In this document: positions 18,349-27,901 of the stretch, one piece after another
How the letters are laid out: the number at the start of each line of letters is the position of its first letter
Numbering within the stretch: position 1 is the stretch's first letter
From: Myxococcales bacterium SG8_38
GTDB taxonomy: Bacteria > Myxococcota_A > Polyangia > Polyangiales > Houyiibacteriaceae
Length of the DNA: 64,000 bases
Reading direction: 5' to 3'
Assembly (NCBI GenBank): GCA_001303415.1
Contig: LJTN01000022.1
Location: 1 to 64,000 of the forward strand
Position numbers and translations under genes: made by a program
Notes under the pieces: generated by a model
The model's database searches: none
Seen by the model: only the letters and a program-made list of their open reading frames with translations
Told to the model about the DNA's origin: nothing

Positions 18349-21321
18349 GTGCAACAGGTAGAGGAGCCCGAAGGCCCCGTGAACGCAAGCCCACGAAAGA
18401 TCGCTCTTTTCCTGCTCAAGCTCGTCTTCTCCATCGGCATGCTGGTGTTCATCTTTCGCAAGGTGCTCCGCCGGGATGGCGCCGAGGATCTGTTCGCACG
18501 GCTGAGCGAGCTGCACTGGGGCTGGGTGGTCGGCGCCGTGCTCATGCAGCTCGTCGCGATCGGTTTCAGCACCGTGCGCTGGCAGCGGCTGTTGGTCGGC
18601 CAGGGGATTTTCGCCCGATGGCGGTTCCTGGCCGGGTCGATCATGATCGCGCGCTTTTGGGGCGCGTTTACGCCAGGCGGCTTCACCGGCTTTGGCGGCT
18701 GGCGGATCTACGACGTCGCCAAGCACACCCGGAAGACCGCTCGCGCCACGGCCACCATCGGCGTCGAGATGATCCTCGGTCAGCTGGCCTTCGGGGTGGT
18801 GGTCATGCTGGGCAGCCTCTTCGGGATGCGCTTCATCGGCACCGACGGGGTCCTGTTGGTCAACGGGGTGTTCCTTTCGATCATCGTCGTGGGACTGGTG
18901 TTTCTCGCCCAGCCGCAGCTCTTCTTGTTCTTCACGCGCTTCGTGCCCGATGGCGTTCGTGCGCGCGTCCAGACGCTGATCGACGCGGTCGGGGCGTACC
19001 GGGGCAAGGCCGGGCTCCTGATCCAAGCTGCCGCGCTCGGCGTCGGCACCCACGCTTTCAACAATCTCATCTACGTCTGCGCGGCGAGAGCGCTGGGCGT
19101 CGAGCTCAGCCTCGGCGAGGTCTTTTTCGCCTCCTCGCTTCAGATCCTCGCCACGGTGATCCCTGCGTCGATCAACGGCATCGGCTTGCGCGAGGCCGCG
19201 GCAGTCGCGCTCTACACCTCGCCCGCCATCGGCCTGCCCTTGGCCGTGGCCGTTCTGATCCCGACGCTCGGCTTTGCTTGCGAGATGTTCGTCTCTGCCT
19301 TCGGCGGCCTGATCTTCCTTCTGCGCAAGACCGGCTACGACCCGGAGATCCGCGTGGAGGACCCCGACCGCGAGCGCTTGGTGGCCGAGGCGATTCCAAA
19401 GGCGCCGCGCGAAGCTTGGCCGCATCCGGTGCGCGGCCTGGTGGTTGGTTTCAGCGGAGGCGTCTTTGCGGGCGCCCTGGTCGGCATCGGCGAGGCGATC
19501 GTGATCGGCCTCTCGTCCGCAGGGGCCACCGGAGCGCGCGTGTTTCTGTACGGCCCGCTCGCATACGGCCTCTTCTGCAGCGTATTCGGCGCCGGCCTTG
19601 GTTTCGTCACCGCGCTGACCGGCCGTTGGATGAAGCGGTACGCGCTCCCTGAGCGCGAAGCCTTCGGATACTTTGCGGCGGCCATCGTCGGCATGTTCTC
19701 TTTTGCCCTCGGCGCGTTCCGCATTCGGCGCGACGTCTTTCACGAAGAGCTCGTCTGGAAGAGCGCGATCGGGCTCGGCGTCTTGTTGGGCTGCGCCATC
19801 GTCGCGGCGGGGGTGAGCGCTCTGCTCGCGTGGGGCCTTCGGTCGCTCGTGCAACGAAAGCCCTTCGATCGCCTGCCACGGGCGTCGACCGCGGTGGCTC
19901 TGCTGGCCATTCTCGGTGTCGGGCTTGCCGGCAACCTCGCCCTTGGAGCACGAAGCGCGCGCAAGGCCGAGGTCGGCGGCGGCGCTCCCGAAGAGGGTGC
20001 CAAGGGCAACGTCTTGTTCATCGTCGTCGATACCCTTCGCGCCGATCGTCTGTCGGTATACGGCTACGACCGCGGAAGCACGCCGAATCTGGATCGATTC
20101 GCGGGCGACGCGATCCGCTTCGATCAGGCGTTCACCAACTCGAGCTGGACCCGCCCGAGCTTTGCTTCGATTCTCACGGGGCGCCTGCCGTCGAGCCATG
20201 GCGTGATGGCCAAGAGCGATGCGCTACCCGATGCGGTCACCACCCTTCCGGAGGCGCTCAAGGACGCCGGGTACACCACGGTCGGCTACGCCACGAACTT
20301 CAACGTGGCGCCGTATTTCAACTTTCATCAGGGCTTCGATGAATACTTCTATCTCGAGCCGGAGTTCGTGCTGGGCGCCGACGACGCCAGCGCCAAGCTC
20401 TTGTTGATGCAGCTCGTCCGGCAACGCATCGAAAAGACCCGTGCCTCCGAAGGCGAGGTGTTGCCGGGCACCGCATACCAAGATGCCGCGACGGTCAACG
20501 CGCACCTGCTCGAATGGGTCGATCGGAAGCCGGAGGCACCTTGGTTCATGTTCGTCGGGTACATGGATCCCCACGATCCGTACTTCGTACATCCCTACGA
20601 CGGGAGCGGCTACGCGCGGGCTGCCCATCAGCATCCCGATCCGTCCGAAGCCGAGACGCTTTCGGCCCTGTATGACGGAGAGATCACCTACTGGGATGCC
20701 GAGCTCGGCAAGCTCCTCGAAGCGCTGAAGGAGCGGGGGCTCTACGACGGTCTCACCATCCTCATCACGAGCGACCACGGCGAGGAGTTCAACGAGCACG
20801 GCGGCTTTTGGCACGGCGCCACGCTCTACGACGAGCAAGTGCACGTCCCGCTGCTGGTGAAGCTGCCCGAGAGCCGGCGCGGCGGCACCACCGTTCGCCA
20901 CTGGGTGCAAAGCATCGACTTGATGCCGACGGTGCTGCGCCTACACGAGCTTCCCATTCCCGAAGGGGTGCAGGGCGGCGACATCTTCACGGGCACCGAC
21001 GTCATCTACGCCGAGGAAAGCCACGAAGGGAACGTGCTCGAATCGGTCCGGGAGCTCGATGGCACGGACGAGTACAAGCTGATCACCGCCAACCAGGGCA
21101 ACCCGCGCGGCCTCGAGCCGGTCGAGCTCTACCGCGTCGATCTGGATCCGGCCGAGCAACAGAATCTCGCGCCGTCGGCGCCGGACCAAGTGCGCATGGC
21201 CACCAAAGCGCTGATTCAGCAACGCGCGCGCGCGCAACGAGACGCGGTGGCCGCCGATTCCGTGGCGCTCGACGACGACGTGGCCGCCCACCTCGAAGCG
21301 CTCGGCTACGTGGAACGCTGA
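18349..21321 (+). CDS. Fusion protein: flippase-like/LPG-synthase-TM (UPF0104/AglD-like) N-terminus, second TM block, C-terminal sulfatase
   Basis: 990 aa single ORF; SIMIARFWGAFTPGGFTGFGGWRIYDVAK, IPASINGIGLREAAAVAL; sulfatase VLFIVVDTLRADRLSVYGYDRGSTPNLDRFA, SSWTRPSFASILTGRLPSSHGV, LITSDHGEEFNEHGGFWHG. Confidence 0.88.
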   Translation: MQQVEEPEGPVNASPRKIALFLLKLVFSIGMLVFIFRKVLRRDGAEDLFARLSELHWGWVVGAVLMQLVAIGFSTVRWQRLLVGQGIFARWRFLAGSIMIARFWGAFTPGGFTGFGGWRIYDVAKHTRKTARATATIGVEMILGQLAFGVVVMLGSLFGMRFIGTDGVLLVNGVFLSIIVVGLVFLAQPQLFLFFTRFVPDGVRARVQTLIDAVGAYRGKAGLLIQAAALGVGTHAFNNLIYVCAARALGVELSLGEVFFASSLQILATVIPASINGIGLREAAAVALYTSPAIGLPLAVAVLIPTLGFACEMFVSAFGGLIFLLRKTGYDPEIRVEDPDRERLVAEAIPKAPREAWPHPVRGLVVGFSGGVFAGALVGIGEAIVIGLSSAGATGARVFLYGPLAYGLFCSVFGAGLGFVTALTGRWMKRYALPEREAFGYFAAAIVGMFSFALGAFRIRRDVFHEELVWKSAIGLGVLLGCAIVAAGVSALLAWGLRSLVQRKPFDRLPRASTAVALLAILGVGLAGNLALGARSARKAEVGGGAPEEGAKGNVLFIVVDTLRADRLSVYGYDRGSTPNLDRFAGDAIRFDQAFTNSSWTRPSFASILTGRLPSSHGVMAKSDALPDAVTTLPEALKDAGYTTVGYATNFNVAPYFNFHQGFDEYFYLEPEFVLGADDASAKLLLMQLVRQRIEKTRASEGEVLPGTAYQDAATVNAHLLEWVDRKPEAPWFMFVGYMDPHDPYFVHPYDGSGYARAAHQHPDPSEAETLSALYDGEITYWDAELGKLLEALKERGLYDGLTILITSDHGEEFNEHGGFWHGATLYDEQVHVPLLVKLPESRRGGTTVRHWVQSIDLMPTVLRLHELPIPEGVQGGDIFTGTDVIYAEESHEGNVLESVRELDGTDEYKLITANQGNPRGLEPVELYRVDLDPAEQQNLAPSAPDQVRMATKALIQQRARAQRDAVAADSVALDDDVAAHLEALGYVER

Positions 21322-21647
21322 GCGGCGGGCGAGACGGCGGGTGCGGAGGCGGTGCCGGCTTCCTTGATCGTTCGGTGGATCAAGTAGGCGAGGGCGCCGA
21401 TCGAGCCGGTCGTCAGCACTGCTACCACGTAGGGCCAGGCCGGAATTTGGCGCGCCCGGCTGTCCCCGAGCATCCATCCCGTAAACAGCACGAGCGCAAT
21501 ACACAGGTCGAAGAACACCTGCGCGCCCCATCCGCCAGCCGTCGCCAGCCCGAGGAAGGCGAAATACCCATGCTCCCACACGATTTCGGCGGTGTAGATC
21601 GTGAACGTGGCAAGCACGGCGATGAGCAAAAACAGTCGCAATTTCAT
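21306..21647 (-). CDS. DUF2834-like small membrane protein
   Basis: MKLRLFLLIAVLATFTIYTAEIVWEHGYFAFLGLATAGGWGAQVFFDLCIALVLFTGWMLGDSRAR...; SD (aggagg) upstream; convergent overlap with sulfatase fusion. Confidence 0.65.
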   Translation of the reverse strand: MKLRLFLLIAVLATFTIYTAEIVWEHGYFAFLGLATAGGWGAQVFFDLCIALVLFTGWMLGDSRARQIPAWPYVVAVLTTGSIGALAYLIHRTIKEAGTASAPAVSPAAQRST

Positions 21648-21747
21648 GGATGACCTCCTTGTGGCGAACAGTCTGGAGCCTCGGCTGCGCAGCAACCATT
21701 ACCTCGGAGGTCATCGGCAGGACGAAAGGAAGGGATACAATCCCCCC

Positions 21748-22572
21748 ATGTCGTCCTTAACCGCCGCCCCGGCCGGCTTTGGCCCGCTCCTTCGGCGATG
21801 GCGAGCCGCCCGCCGCATGAGCCAGCAGCAGCTGGCGATCGAATCCGAGGTTTCGACCCGGCACATCAGCTACATCGAAAACGGCAGGTCGGCGCCCAGC
21901 CGAGAGATGGTGTTGATCCTCGCGAGCGCGCTGGATCTGCCCCTGCGCGAGCGCAATGCGCTTCTGTCTTCGGCCGGCTTTGCGCCGGTCTATCGCGAGC
22001 GGAGCCTCTCGGCGCCGGAAATGCGTCCGGTGCGCCAAGCGCTCGAGATGATCCTGGAGCACCACGAGCCCTATCCGGCGACGGTGCTCACGCACGGATG
22101 GGACCTCGTGACCATGAACCGGTCCTTCGCGCGTCTGTTTTCATTCTTCATGACGCCGCCTCTCGAGCCAATCGTGGCGAAGAACGTCATGCATGCATTG
22201 TTCCACCCGCGAGGAGTCAGGTCGTATGTGACGAACTGGGAGCAGGTCGCGGGGTTTCTCATCGATCGTCTCTACCGCGAATCCATCCTCGAGCCCGAAA
22301 CCAGCGACAGCCGAAAATTGCTCGACGCGCTGTGTGCGTACCCGGACGTCCCTGCGCGAATACGCGAAATCGATCTTGCTGCCGCGCCGCAGGTTTGTAT
22401 CACGGTAACTCTCGAGAAGGACGGCACGCGCCTCGACTTGTTCTCGACTTTGACCACGCTTGGAACGCCGCTCGACGTGACCGCGCAAGAGCTCCGCATC
22501 GAGTCCTACTTTCCTGCAGATCAGCGTACGGCACAGTGGCTTCAGAATTCGGCAGCATCGGCGGCAAACTAG
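21748..22572 (+). CDS. XRE-family (MmyB-like) transcriptional regulator
   Basis: MSSLTAAPAGFGPLLRRWRAARRMSQQQLAIESEVSTRHISYIENGRSAPSREMVLILASALDLPLRERNALLSSAGFAPVY; MmyB-like ligand-binding C-terminus. Confidence 0.92.
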   Translation: MSSLTAAPAGFGPLLRRWRAARRMSQQQLAIESEVSTRHISYIENGRSAPSREMVLILASALDLPLRERNALLSSAGFAPVYRERSLSAPEMRPVRQALEMILEHHEPYPATVLTHGWDLVTMNRSFARLFSFFMTPPLEPIVAKNVMHALFHPRGVRSYVTNWEQVAGFLIDRLYRESILEPETSDSRKLLDALCAYPDVPARIREIDLAAAPQVCITVTLEKDGTRLDLFSTLTTLGTPLDVTAQELRIESYFPADQRTAQWLQNSAASAAN

Positions 22573-22594
22573 GGTAAGTTAGCTGCGGGGGAGA

Positions 22595-24085
22595 ATGGAG
22601 TCGCTGGCGGCGGTAGACCTGGGGTCCAACAGCTTTCACATGGTGATTGCCCGGGTCGACCATGGGGGCGTCCAGATCGTCGATCGACTTCGCGAGCCGG
22701 TTCGACTCGCCGCCGGTCTGCGAGAGGATGGGTCGCTCGACGACGACTCCAAGGAGCGGGCCCTTCAGTGTCTGCGGCTCTTCGGTCAGCGGCTGCGTGA
22801 TTTTGGCGCAGAGCAAGTTCGCGCCGTTGGGACCAACACGCTGCGCAAGGCGCGCAACTCCTATCAATTCCTACACGACGCGAGCGAGGCGCTCGGCCAC
22901 CACATCGAAATCATCACCGGCCGCGAGGAAGCCCGGTTGATCTATCTCGGGGTATCACACGGGATCGCCGGCGCTCCTACGCGACGGCTCGTCGTCGACA
23001 TTGGCGGTGGCAGCACCGAATGCATCGTCGGCGATGGCTTCGAAGCGGTCGCCGTGCACAGCATGTACATGGGCTGCGTCGGGTTTACCCAGCAGTTCTT
23101 CCACGACGGCAAGATCAGTCGAAAGCGCATGCAGAGCGCCAAGCTCGCAGCGGGGCTCGAGCTCCAGCCGGTCGAGGCCAAGCTCCGCCAACAGGGATGG
23201 GATCGCGCCATCGGGGCTTCGGGCACGATTCGGTCCGTTGCGGACATCTTGAACGAGGCGGCCTGGGCCCACGGCACCATCACGGCCGATGGGCTCGCAA
23301 AGCTGGAGCAAGCCTTGGTCACCGCCGGCCGGTTGGAGCGGCTCGACCTCCCTGCGCTCGACGCGGATCGACGCCCCGTGTTTGCCGGCGGCGTCGCCAT
23401 CCTCAGCGCCACCTTCGAGCGGCTGGGCATCGACGAGATGTGGGTATCGCCCACCGCGCTTCGCGAAGGCCTCCTCTACGACATGCTCGGCCGAATCCAG
23501 GATGAAGATCCGCGCGACCGAACCATCCGTATGCTGTCGTCGCGCTACTCGATCGATCAGGCGCATGCCGATCGGGTCCAGGCGACGGCGCTGGGCCTGC
23601 TCGAGCAGGTGGCGAGAGATTGGGAGCTCGAGTCGGTCGACGCGACGCACGCGCTCGTGTGGGCGGCGCAGCTGCACGAGATCGGCCTGGCCGTGAACTA
23701 CACCGGCCATCACAAGCATGGCGCGTACCTCGTGGCCCAATCGGATCTTCCCGGCTTTTCACGGGACGAGCAGGCAATGGTCGCCGCGCTGATCCGCGGC
23801 CACCGCCGAAAGCTCGACGACTCTTATTTCGAGTCGCTTCCTCCCGAGCTCCGCACGACCGCCAAGCACTTGTGCGTCTTGCTTCGCCTCGCGGTGCTGC
23901 TCAACCGAAACCGCGATCCACAGGCCGTCACGCTCCCGGAGCTCCAAGCCAGCGGGAACAAGCTCAGGGTCCACTTCGACGAGGATTGGCTCACCGCGCA
24001 CCCGCTGGCCCGAGCCGACCTCGAGCGCGAGCAGCCGCTGCTCAAGGCTGCGGGTTTGAAGCTGAACGGTTTCGACACAGACTGA
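22595..24085 (+). CDS. Ppx/GppA family exopolyphosphatase/guanosine pentaphosphatase
   Basis: 496 aa; MESLAAVDLGSNSFHMVIARV, VVDIGGGSTECIVGD, HD-like C-terminus WAAQLHEIGLAVNYTGHHKHGAYLV. Confidence 0.93.
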   Translation: MESLAAVDLGSNSFHMVIARVDHGGVQIVDRLREPVRLAAGLREDGSLDDDSKERALQCLRLFGQRLRDFGAEQVRAVGTNTLRKARNSYQFLHDASEALGHHIEIITGREEARLIYLGVSHGIAGAPTRRLVVDIGGGSTECIVGDGFEAVAVHSMYMGCVGFTQQFFHDGKISRKRMQSAKLAAGLELQPVEAKLRQQGWDRAIGASGTIRSVADILNEAAWAHGTITADGLAKLEQALVTAGRLERLDLPALDADRRPVFAGGVAILSATFERLGIDEMWVSPTALREGLLYDMLGRIQDEDPRDRTIRMLSSRYSIDQAHADRVQATALGLLEQVARDWELESVDATHALVWAAQLHEIGLAVNYTGHHKHGAYLVAQSDLPGFSRDEQAMVAALIRGHRRKLDDSYFESLPPELRTTAKHLCVLLRLAVLLNRNRDPQAVTLPELQASGNKLRVHFDEDWLTAHPLARADLEREQPLLKAAGLKLNGFDTD

Positions 24086-24091
24086 GGACCG

Positions 24092-24544
24092 ATGGACCTG
24101 TTTCTGATTCGACACGCGATCGCCGAAGAGAGAAGGGCGGGTCTGCCCGATGCCGACCGTGCCCTCACCGAAAAAGGCCGCACCCGATTCGACAAGATGG
24201 TGCGGAGCCTCGACCAGGCCGGCTTCCGATTCGATCGCGTCTATCACAGCCCCTGGCTCCGTGCGGTCCAAACCGCAGAGCTGCTCGAGCCGATCGCCGA
24301 AGGTCCCCTAGTCGTCGCCGAAGGCCTCGCCCGCCCCCCCGAGCCCTCCTTCTTCGCGTCCCTCGAGGGAGAGCGCGTCGCCTGCGTAGGTCACGAGCCC
24401 TGGCTGAGCGACGCCGTCGCCCTACTCACCATCGGCACCCCCAACGGCTCCTGGCTCCACTTCAAAAAAGGCGCCGTCGCCTGGCTCCGCGGCACCCCCC
24501 GCCCCGCCTCCATGCAACTACGGGGACACTCTCCACCCCGCTAA
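24092..24544 (+). CDS. SixA-type phosphohistidine phosphatase (histidine phosphatase superfamily)
   Basis: 150 aa; MDLFLIRHAIAEERRAGLPDADRALTEKGRTRFDKM, YHSPWLRAVQTAELL, CVGHEPWLSD. Confidence 0.9.
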   Translation: MDLFLIRHAIAEERRAGLPDADRALTEKGRTRFDKMVRSLDQAGFRFDRVYHSPWLRAVQTAELLEPIAEGPLVVAEGLARPPEPSFFASLEGERVACVGHEPWLSDAVALLTIGTPNGSWLHFKKGAVAWLRGTPRPASMQLRGHSPPR

Positions 24545-24684
24545 CCCAGCGAAACCACCCCGTTCCCCCCGCAAAGATCGCGGCGCCAATTCACTCGGCT
24601 TTTCGACCACCCGCCAACGGTGGTCTGTCGTACTTAAGGGTGAAATTCCGTGGACTCCGGCGCGGGCGCTTGGAATAGTAAACC

Positions 24685-26313
24685 ATGTCCTCACGCCTCG
24701 CTGGGACCGCGGTGCTGGCGCTCCTGCTCGCCTGCAGCACCGGGCAGATTGGCCCCGACCGTGAGAGCGCTGGGGGACCTGATGGACCGCCGGCGGTCGA
24801 CCCGCTCATCGCCATACAAAGCGGCGCGCGCCGTCTTTCGCAAGCAGAGCTCGACAACACGCTTCGCGATTTGGTGGGAGAGGATACCGCGCCGGCTGCC
24901 CGTCTATTGAACGAAGACGAGTTCCGCCCGTTCGACAACGACTACACCATCCAACAAGCCTCGGCCGCCCTCATCACCTCGCTCGAGGCGCTTGCCGAGG
25001 AAGTCGCAGCCCGCGCAGTTGCCGACGGGGCCAGGCGTGCTGCGCTGGTTCCATGCACGCCCTCGAGCGCCGCAGACGAGGCGTGCTTCCGACAATTTCT
25101 CGAGAGCTATCTTCCGCGCGCGTTTCGAAGACCGGTTACCGGCGAAGACATCGACGCTTACGTCCCGCTACTGGCCTATGCTTCGGAGGACAATCCGGCG
25201 GTCGACAATGACTTCTACACTGCGGTCGAGCTCGCCGTGGCCGCCACGATTCAAGATCCCGAGCTCCTATACCGAATCGAGCGCGGCACCCCTGGGGACA
25301 CGCCCGGTCTCGTCGAGCTCGACGAGTACGAAATTGCCAATCGCATGTCGTATCTCCTGTGGGCGAGCATGCCCGACGACCAGCTCTTCGCAGCAGCCGG
25401 AGCCGGATCGCTCCAAAGCCCGCAAGGCCGCCGCGCCGAGGCTCTGCGCATGCTCGATGACCCGAAGGCTCGCACCCAGCTCCATCGCTTTCACGCCATG
25501 TGGCTTGGCTATCGTTCCATTCCGCACAGCCCCGACCTCGTTGCGGCGTTCAATCGCGAGACCTCGGCGCTCATCGACCGCGTCATCCTCGACGAGCCAG
25601 GTAGCTATCTTCGCCTCTTCACCATGGACGAAACCTTCGTCGATGATTCGCTGGCGGACCACTACGGCCTACCGCACCCGGCCGATGGAGAAGGCTGGGT
25701 CTCCTACGAGGGAACCGGACGAGCCGGGATTCTCGGTCACGGCAGCCTACTTGCCGCCTTCAGCAAGTTCGAAGACACGAGCCCGACCCAGCGCGGAATT
25801 CTGGTGCGCACCCGCCTGATGTGTGAGGAGGTTCCGCGGCCACCGCCTACCGTCGACACGGATCAGCCGCCGCAAGGCGCCATGGACGCGCTCTGCAAGT
25901 ACGAGCGGTACGCCGAGCACCGCGATCAGTCGAGCAGTTGTGCGGCCTGCCACAGCCTGGTCGACCCCATCGGCTTCGGCCTCGAGAACTACGACATCGC
26001 CGGCCGATATCGCGAGCACGACGACGGACTACCGGAATGCGTCATCGACGGCTCAGGTGAAATCGTCAACGTCGGTTCCTTCGCCGGTCCCGCGGAGCTC
26101 TCGCAGCTCTTGGTGGACAACGGCTACGCCGACTCCTGCGCCGTTCGACAGTTTCTCGCCTTCGCCCTAGGCCGGCCGACCACCTCATACGAAGCCGCTT
26201 TGGTCGAAGAAATAATTGAAGCCTTCAGGGCCGGGCAGCACGACTTCAAGGCGTTCGTCGTGGATTTCATCGCCTCCGAACGCTTCGCCCGCCGCGTGGA
26301 GGAAAGGCTCTAG
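24685..26313 (+). CDS. DUF1592-family lipoprotein with CxxCH motif (DUF1587/1592/1588/1585 type)
   Basis: 542 aa; lipobox LLLACSTG; RRLSQAELDNTLRDLVGED; FRRPVTGEDIDAYVPLL; CAACHSLVDPIGFGLENYDIAGRYRE. Confidence 0.88.
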   Translation: MSSRLAGTAVLALLLACSTGQIGPDRESAGGPDGPPAVDPLIAIQSGARRLSQAELDNTLRDLVGEDTAPAARLLNEDEFRPFDNDYTIQQASAALITSLEALAEEVAARAVADGARRAALVPCTPSSAADEACFRQFLESYLPRAFRRPVTGEDIDAYVPLLAYASEDNPAVDNDFYTAVELAVAATIQDPELLYRIERGTPGDTPGLVELDEYEIANRMSYLLWASMPDDQLFAAAGAGSLQSPQGRRAEALRMLDDPKARTQLHRFHAMWLGYRSIPHSPDLVAAFNRETSALIDRVILDEPGSYLRLFTMDETFVDDSLADHYGLPHPADGEGWVSYEGTGRAGILGHGSLLAAFSKFEDTSPTQRGILVRTRLMCEEVPRPPPTVDTDQPPQGAMDALCKYERYAEHRDQSSSCAACHSLVDPIGFGLENYDIAGRYREHDDGLPECVIDGSGEIVNVGSFAGPAELSQLLVDNGYADSCAVRQFLAFALGRPTTSYEAALVEEIIEAFRAGQHDFKAFVVDFIASERFARRVEERL

Positions 26314-26315
26314 TC

Positions 26316-27851
26316 ATGGCCATGAAGCTGAATCGCAGAGTGGTTCTTCGGGGCATGGCAGGCGCGGCGGTTTCCCTTCCGCTCCTCGAGTGCATGCTCC
26401 CGCCGAAACGCTCGTCGGCCCAAGCAGCGCCGGCGCGCTACGCGATTTTGTTCGCTGGCCAGGCTCTCGGCGGCGACAACTACCCGAAGAACCAGAGCCG
26501 CGTAGCCGGCCAAAACATCACAGAGGGCGGCCACTTCGTCGCCGACACCAGCTACGGCCGCGGGTTCGCGCTCACCACGCCGCTCCTGCCGCTGCAAGGC
26601 ATGGAAAACGACTTCAGCATGTTTTCCAACCTGGCCATTCCCTTCAACGCGAGCTCCGCAGATGGTGCGGCGGTCCCGCCAGCCGGTGCCTATCGCGACT
26701 TCCACGGTGGCGGCAGCAGCCCGTTGCTCTCGGGTACGCGCTCCACATCGCCCGAGTACGTCTGCAACGGCATCACCTCCGACCAAGTGATCGCTGAGCT
26801 CAATGCGGGCCAGACCACGCACAAGTCCCTGGTCGTGCGCGCGCAGCCCGCATTCTACGTGAGCGGTTACAGCTTTGCAGGACGTCAGTACATCTCCTAC
26901 GGGCCCGGGGGAGGGCGCAGCGCTCGTATCGAAGCGCAGGCCAGCCCCGAGGTCGCGTACCGCTCGCTCTTCAGCGGTTTCGTACCTGACGACGGCGAAG
27001 ATGCGGCGAGATTCGACTTCGCCCTGCGCAAGCGCCGAAGCGTGCTCGACCTCGTCCTCGAAAAACGCGCAAAGCTCGTCAGCAGCGTGGGACGTGCCGA
27101 CCAGGAGCGCCTCGAACGCCACTTCGACGAGATCCGCGACCTCGAAAATCGTCTGAGCGCCATACCGCCGATTGCAAGCGAAGGCTGTGCCGTTCCGCCC
27201 GATCCTGGCGCCGATCCGCCCATCGGCGGCGACCACGACGGAGGCGGCAGCGCGTCGGTCACGCCGGGGTCTGGCTATAGCGACGAGCACGCCCGGGCCC
27301 GCATCTTTGCGGACCTCATCCACATGGCGTTCGTGTGCGACCTGACCCGCGCCGCCTCGCTTCAGATCACCGCATTCCAATCACACATGAACGCGCGTCC
27401 CATCGCCGATGGCTTGGGAACGCTGCCCGGCACCACGCGCCCCTCTCGCTGGGCTTCCGTGGGTGGCGACTTGCACGAGGTCGGTCACAACGGCGACCCC
27501 GACAACCGCGGCCAAATCCCCTCTGCAGGGCTGCTTCAGTGGCACATCTCCCACTACGCGTACCTCATGGACAAATTGCGCAACACTCCCGAAGGCGACG
27601 GAAGCGTGCTCGACAACAGCATGCTCGTTTTCACGCCGGAGGCGGGACACGGGCTTCAGCTCAACGACGCAAGCTCACAAAACCAGACGCACTCCGTCGA
27701 GAACATGGTCGTGCTGCTCGCGGGCCGAGCGGGCGGTTTCAATCCTGGTGAGCACATCAACGGCAACCGGGCACATCCGGCCACCGTTCTCATTCGCGCC
27801 ATGCAGGCGGCAGGGTATCAGGGCAACAGCCTCGGCGAAGTTTCCCTTTAG
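26316..27851 (+). CDS. DUF1552 family protein
   Basis: 511 aa; MKLNRRVVLRGMAGAAVSLPLLECMLPP (Tat-like); adjacency to DUF1592; LVLEKRAKLVSSVGRADQERLERHFDEIRDLENRL. Confidence 0.88.
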   Translation: MAMKLNRRVVLRGMAGAAVSLPLLECMLPPKRSSAQAAPARYAILFAGQALGGDNYPKNQSRVAGQNITEGGHFVADTSYGRGFALTTPLLPLQGMENDFSMFSNLAIPFNASSADGAAVPPAGAYRDFHGGGSSPLLSGTRSTSPEYVCNGITSDQVIAELNAGQTTHKSLVVRAQPAFYVSGYSFAGRQYISYGPGGGRSARIEAQASPEVAYRSLFSGFVPDDGEDAARFDFALRKRRSVLDLVLEKRAKLVSSVGRADQERLERHFDEIRDLENRLSAIPPIASEGCAVPPDPGADPPIGGDHDGGGSASVTPGSGYSDEHARARIFADLIHMAFVCDLTRAASLQITAFQSHMNARPIADGLGTLPGTTRPSRWASVGGDLHEVGHNGDPDNRGQIPSAGLLQWHISHYAYLMDKLRNTPEGDGSVLDNSMLVFTPEAGHGLQLNDASSQNQTHSVENMVVLLAGRAGGFNPGEHINGNRAHPATVLIRAMQAAGYQGNSLGEVSL

Positions 27852-27901
27852 ACGGCAACCGGGGGATTGCGTGGTTTGTCGCCCAGACCCATATCCACTT
27901 C

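Noticed and set aside
18247-20199. 650-aa minus-strand ORF
   Set aside because: Antisense to the flippase-sulfatase fusion gene; low-complexity charged translation.
21228-21242. CG-alternating run (gcgcgcgcgcgc) near the end of the sulfatase fusion
   Set aside because: Short, within coding sequence (Gln-Gln-Arg-Ala-Arg-Ala-Gln), expected in high-GC DNA.
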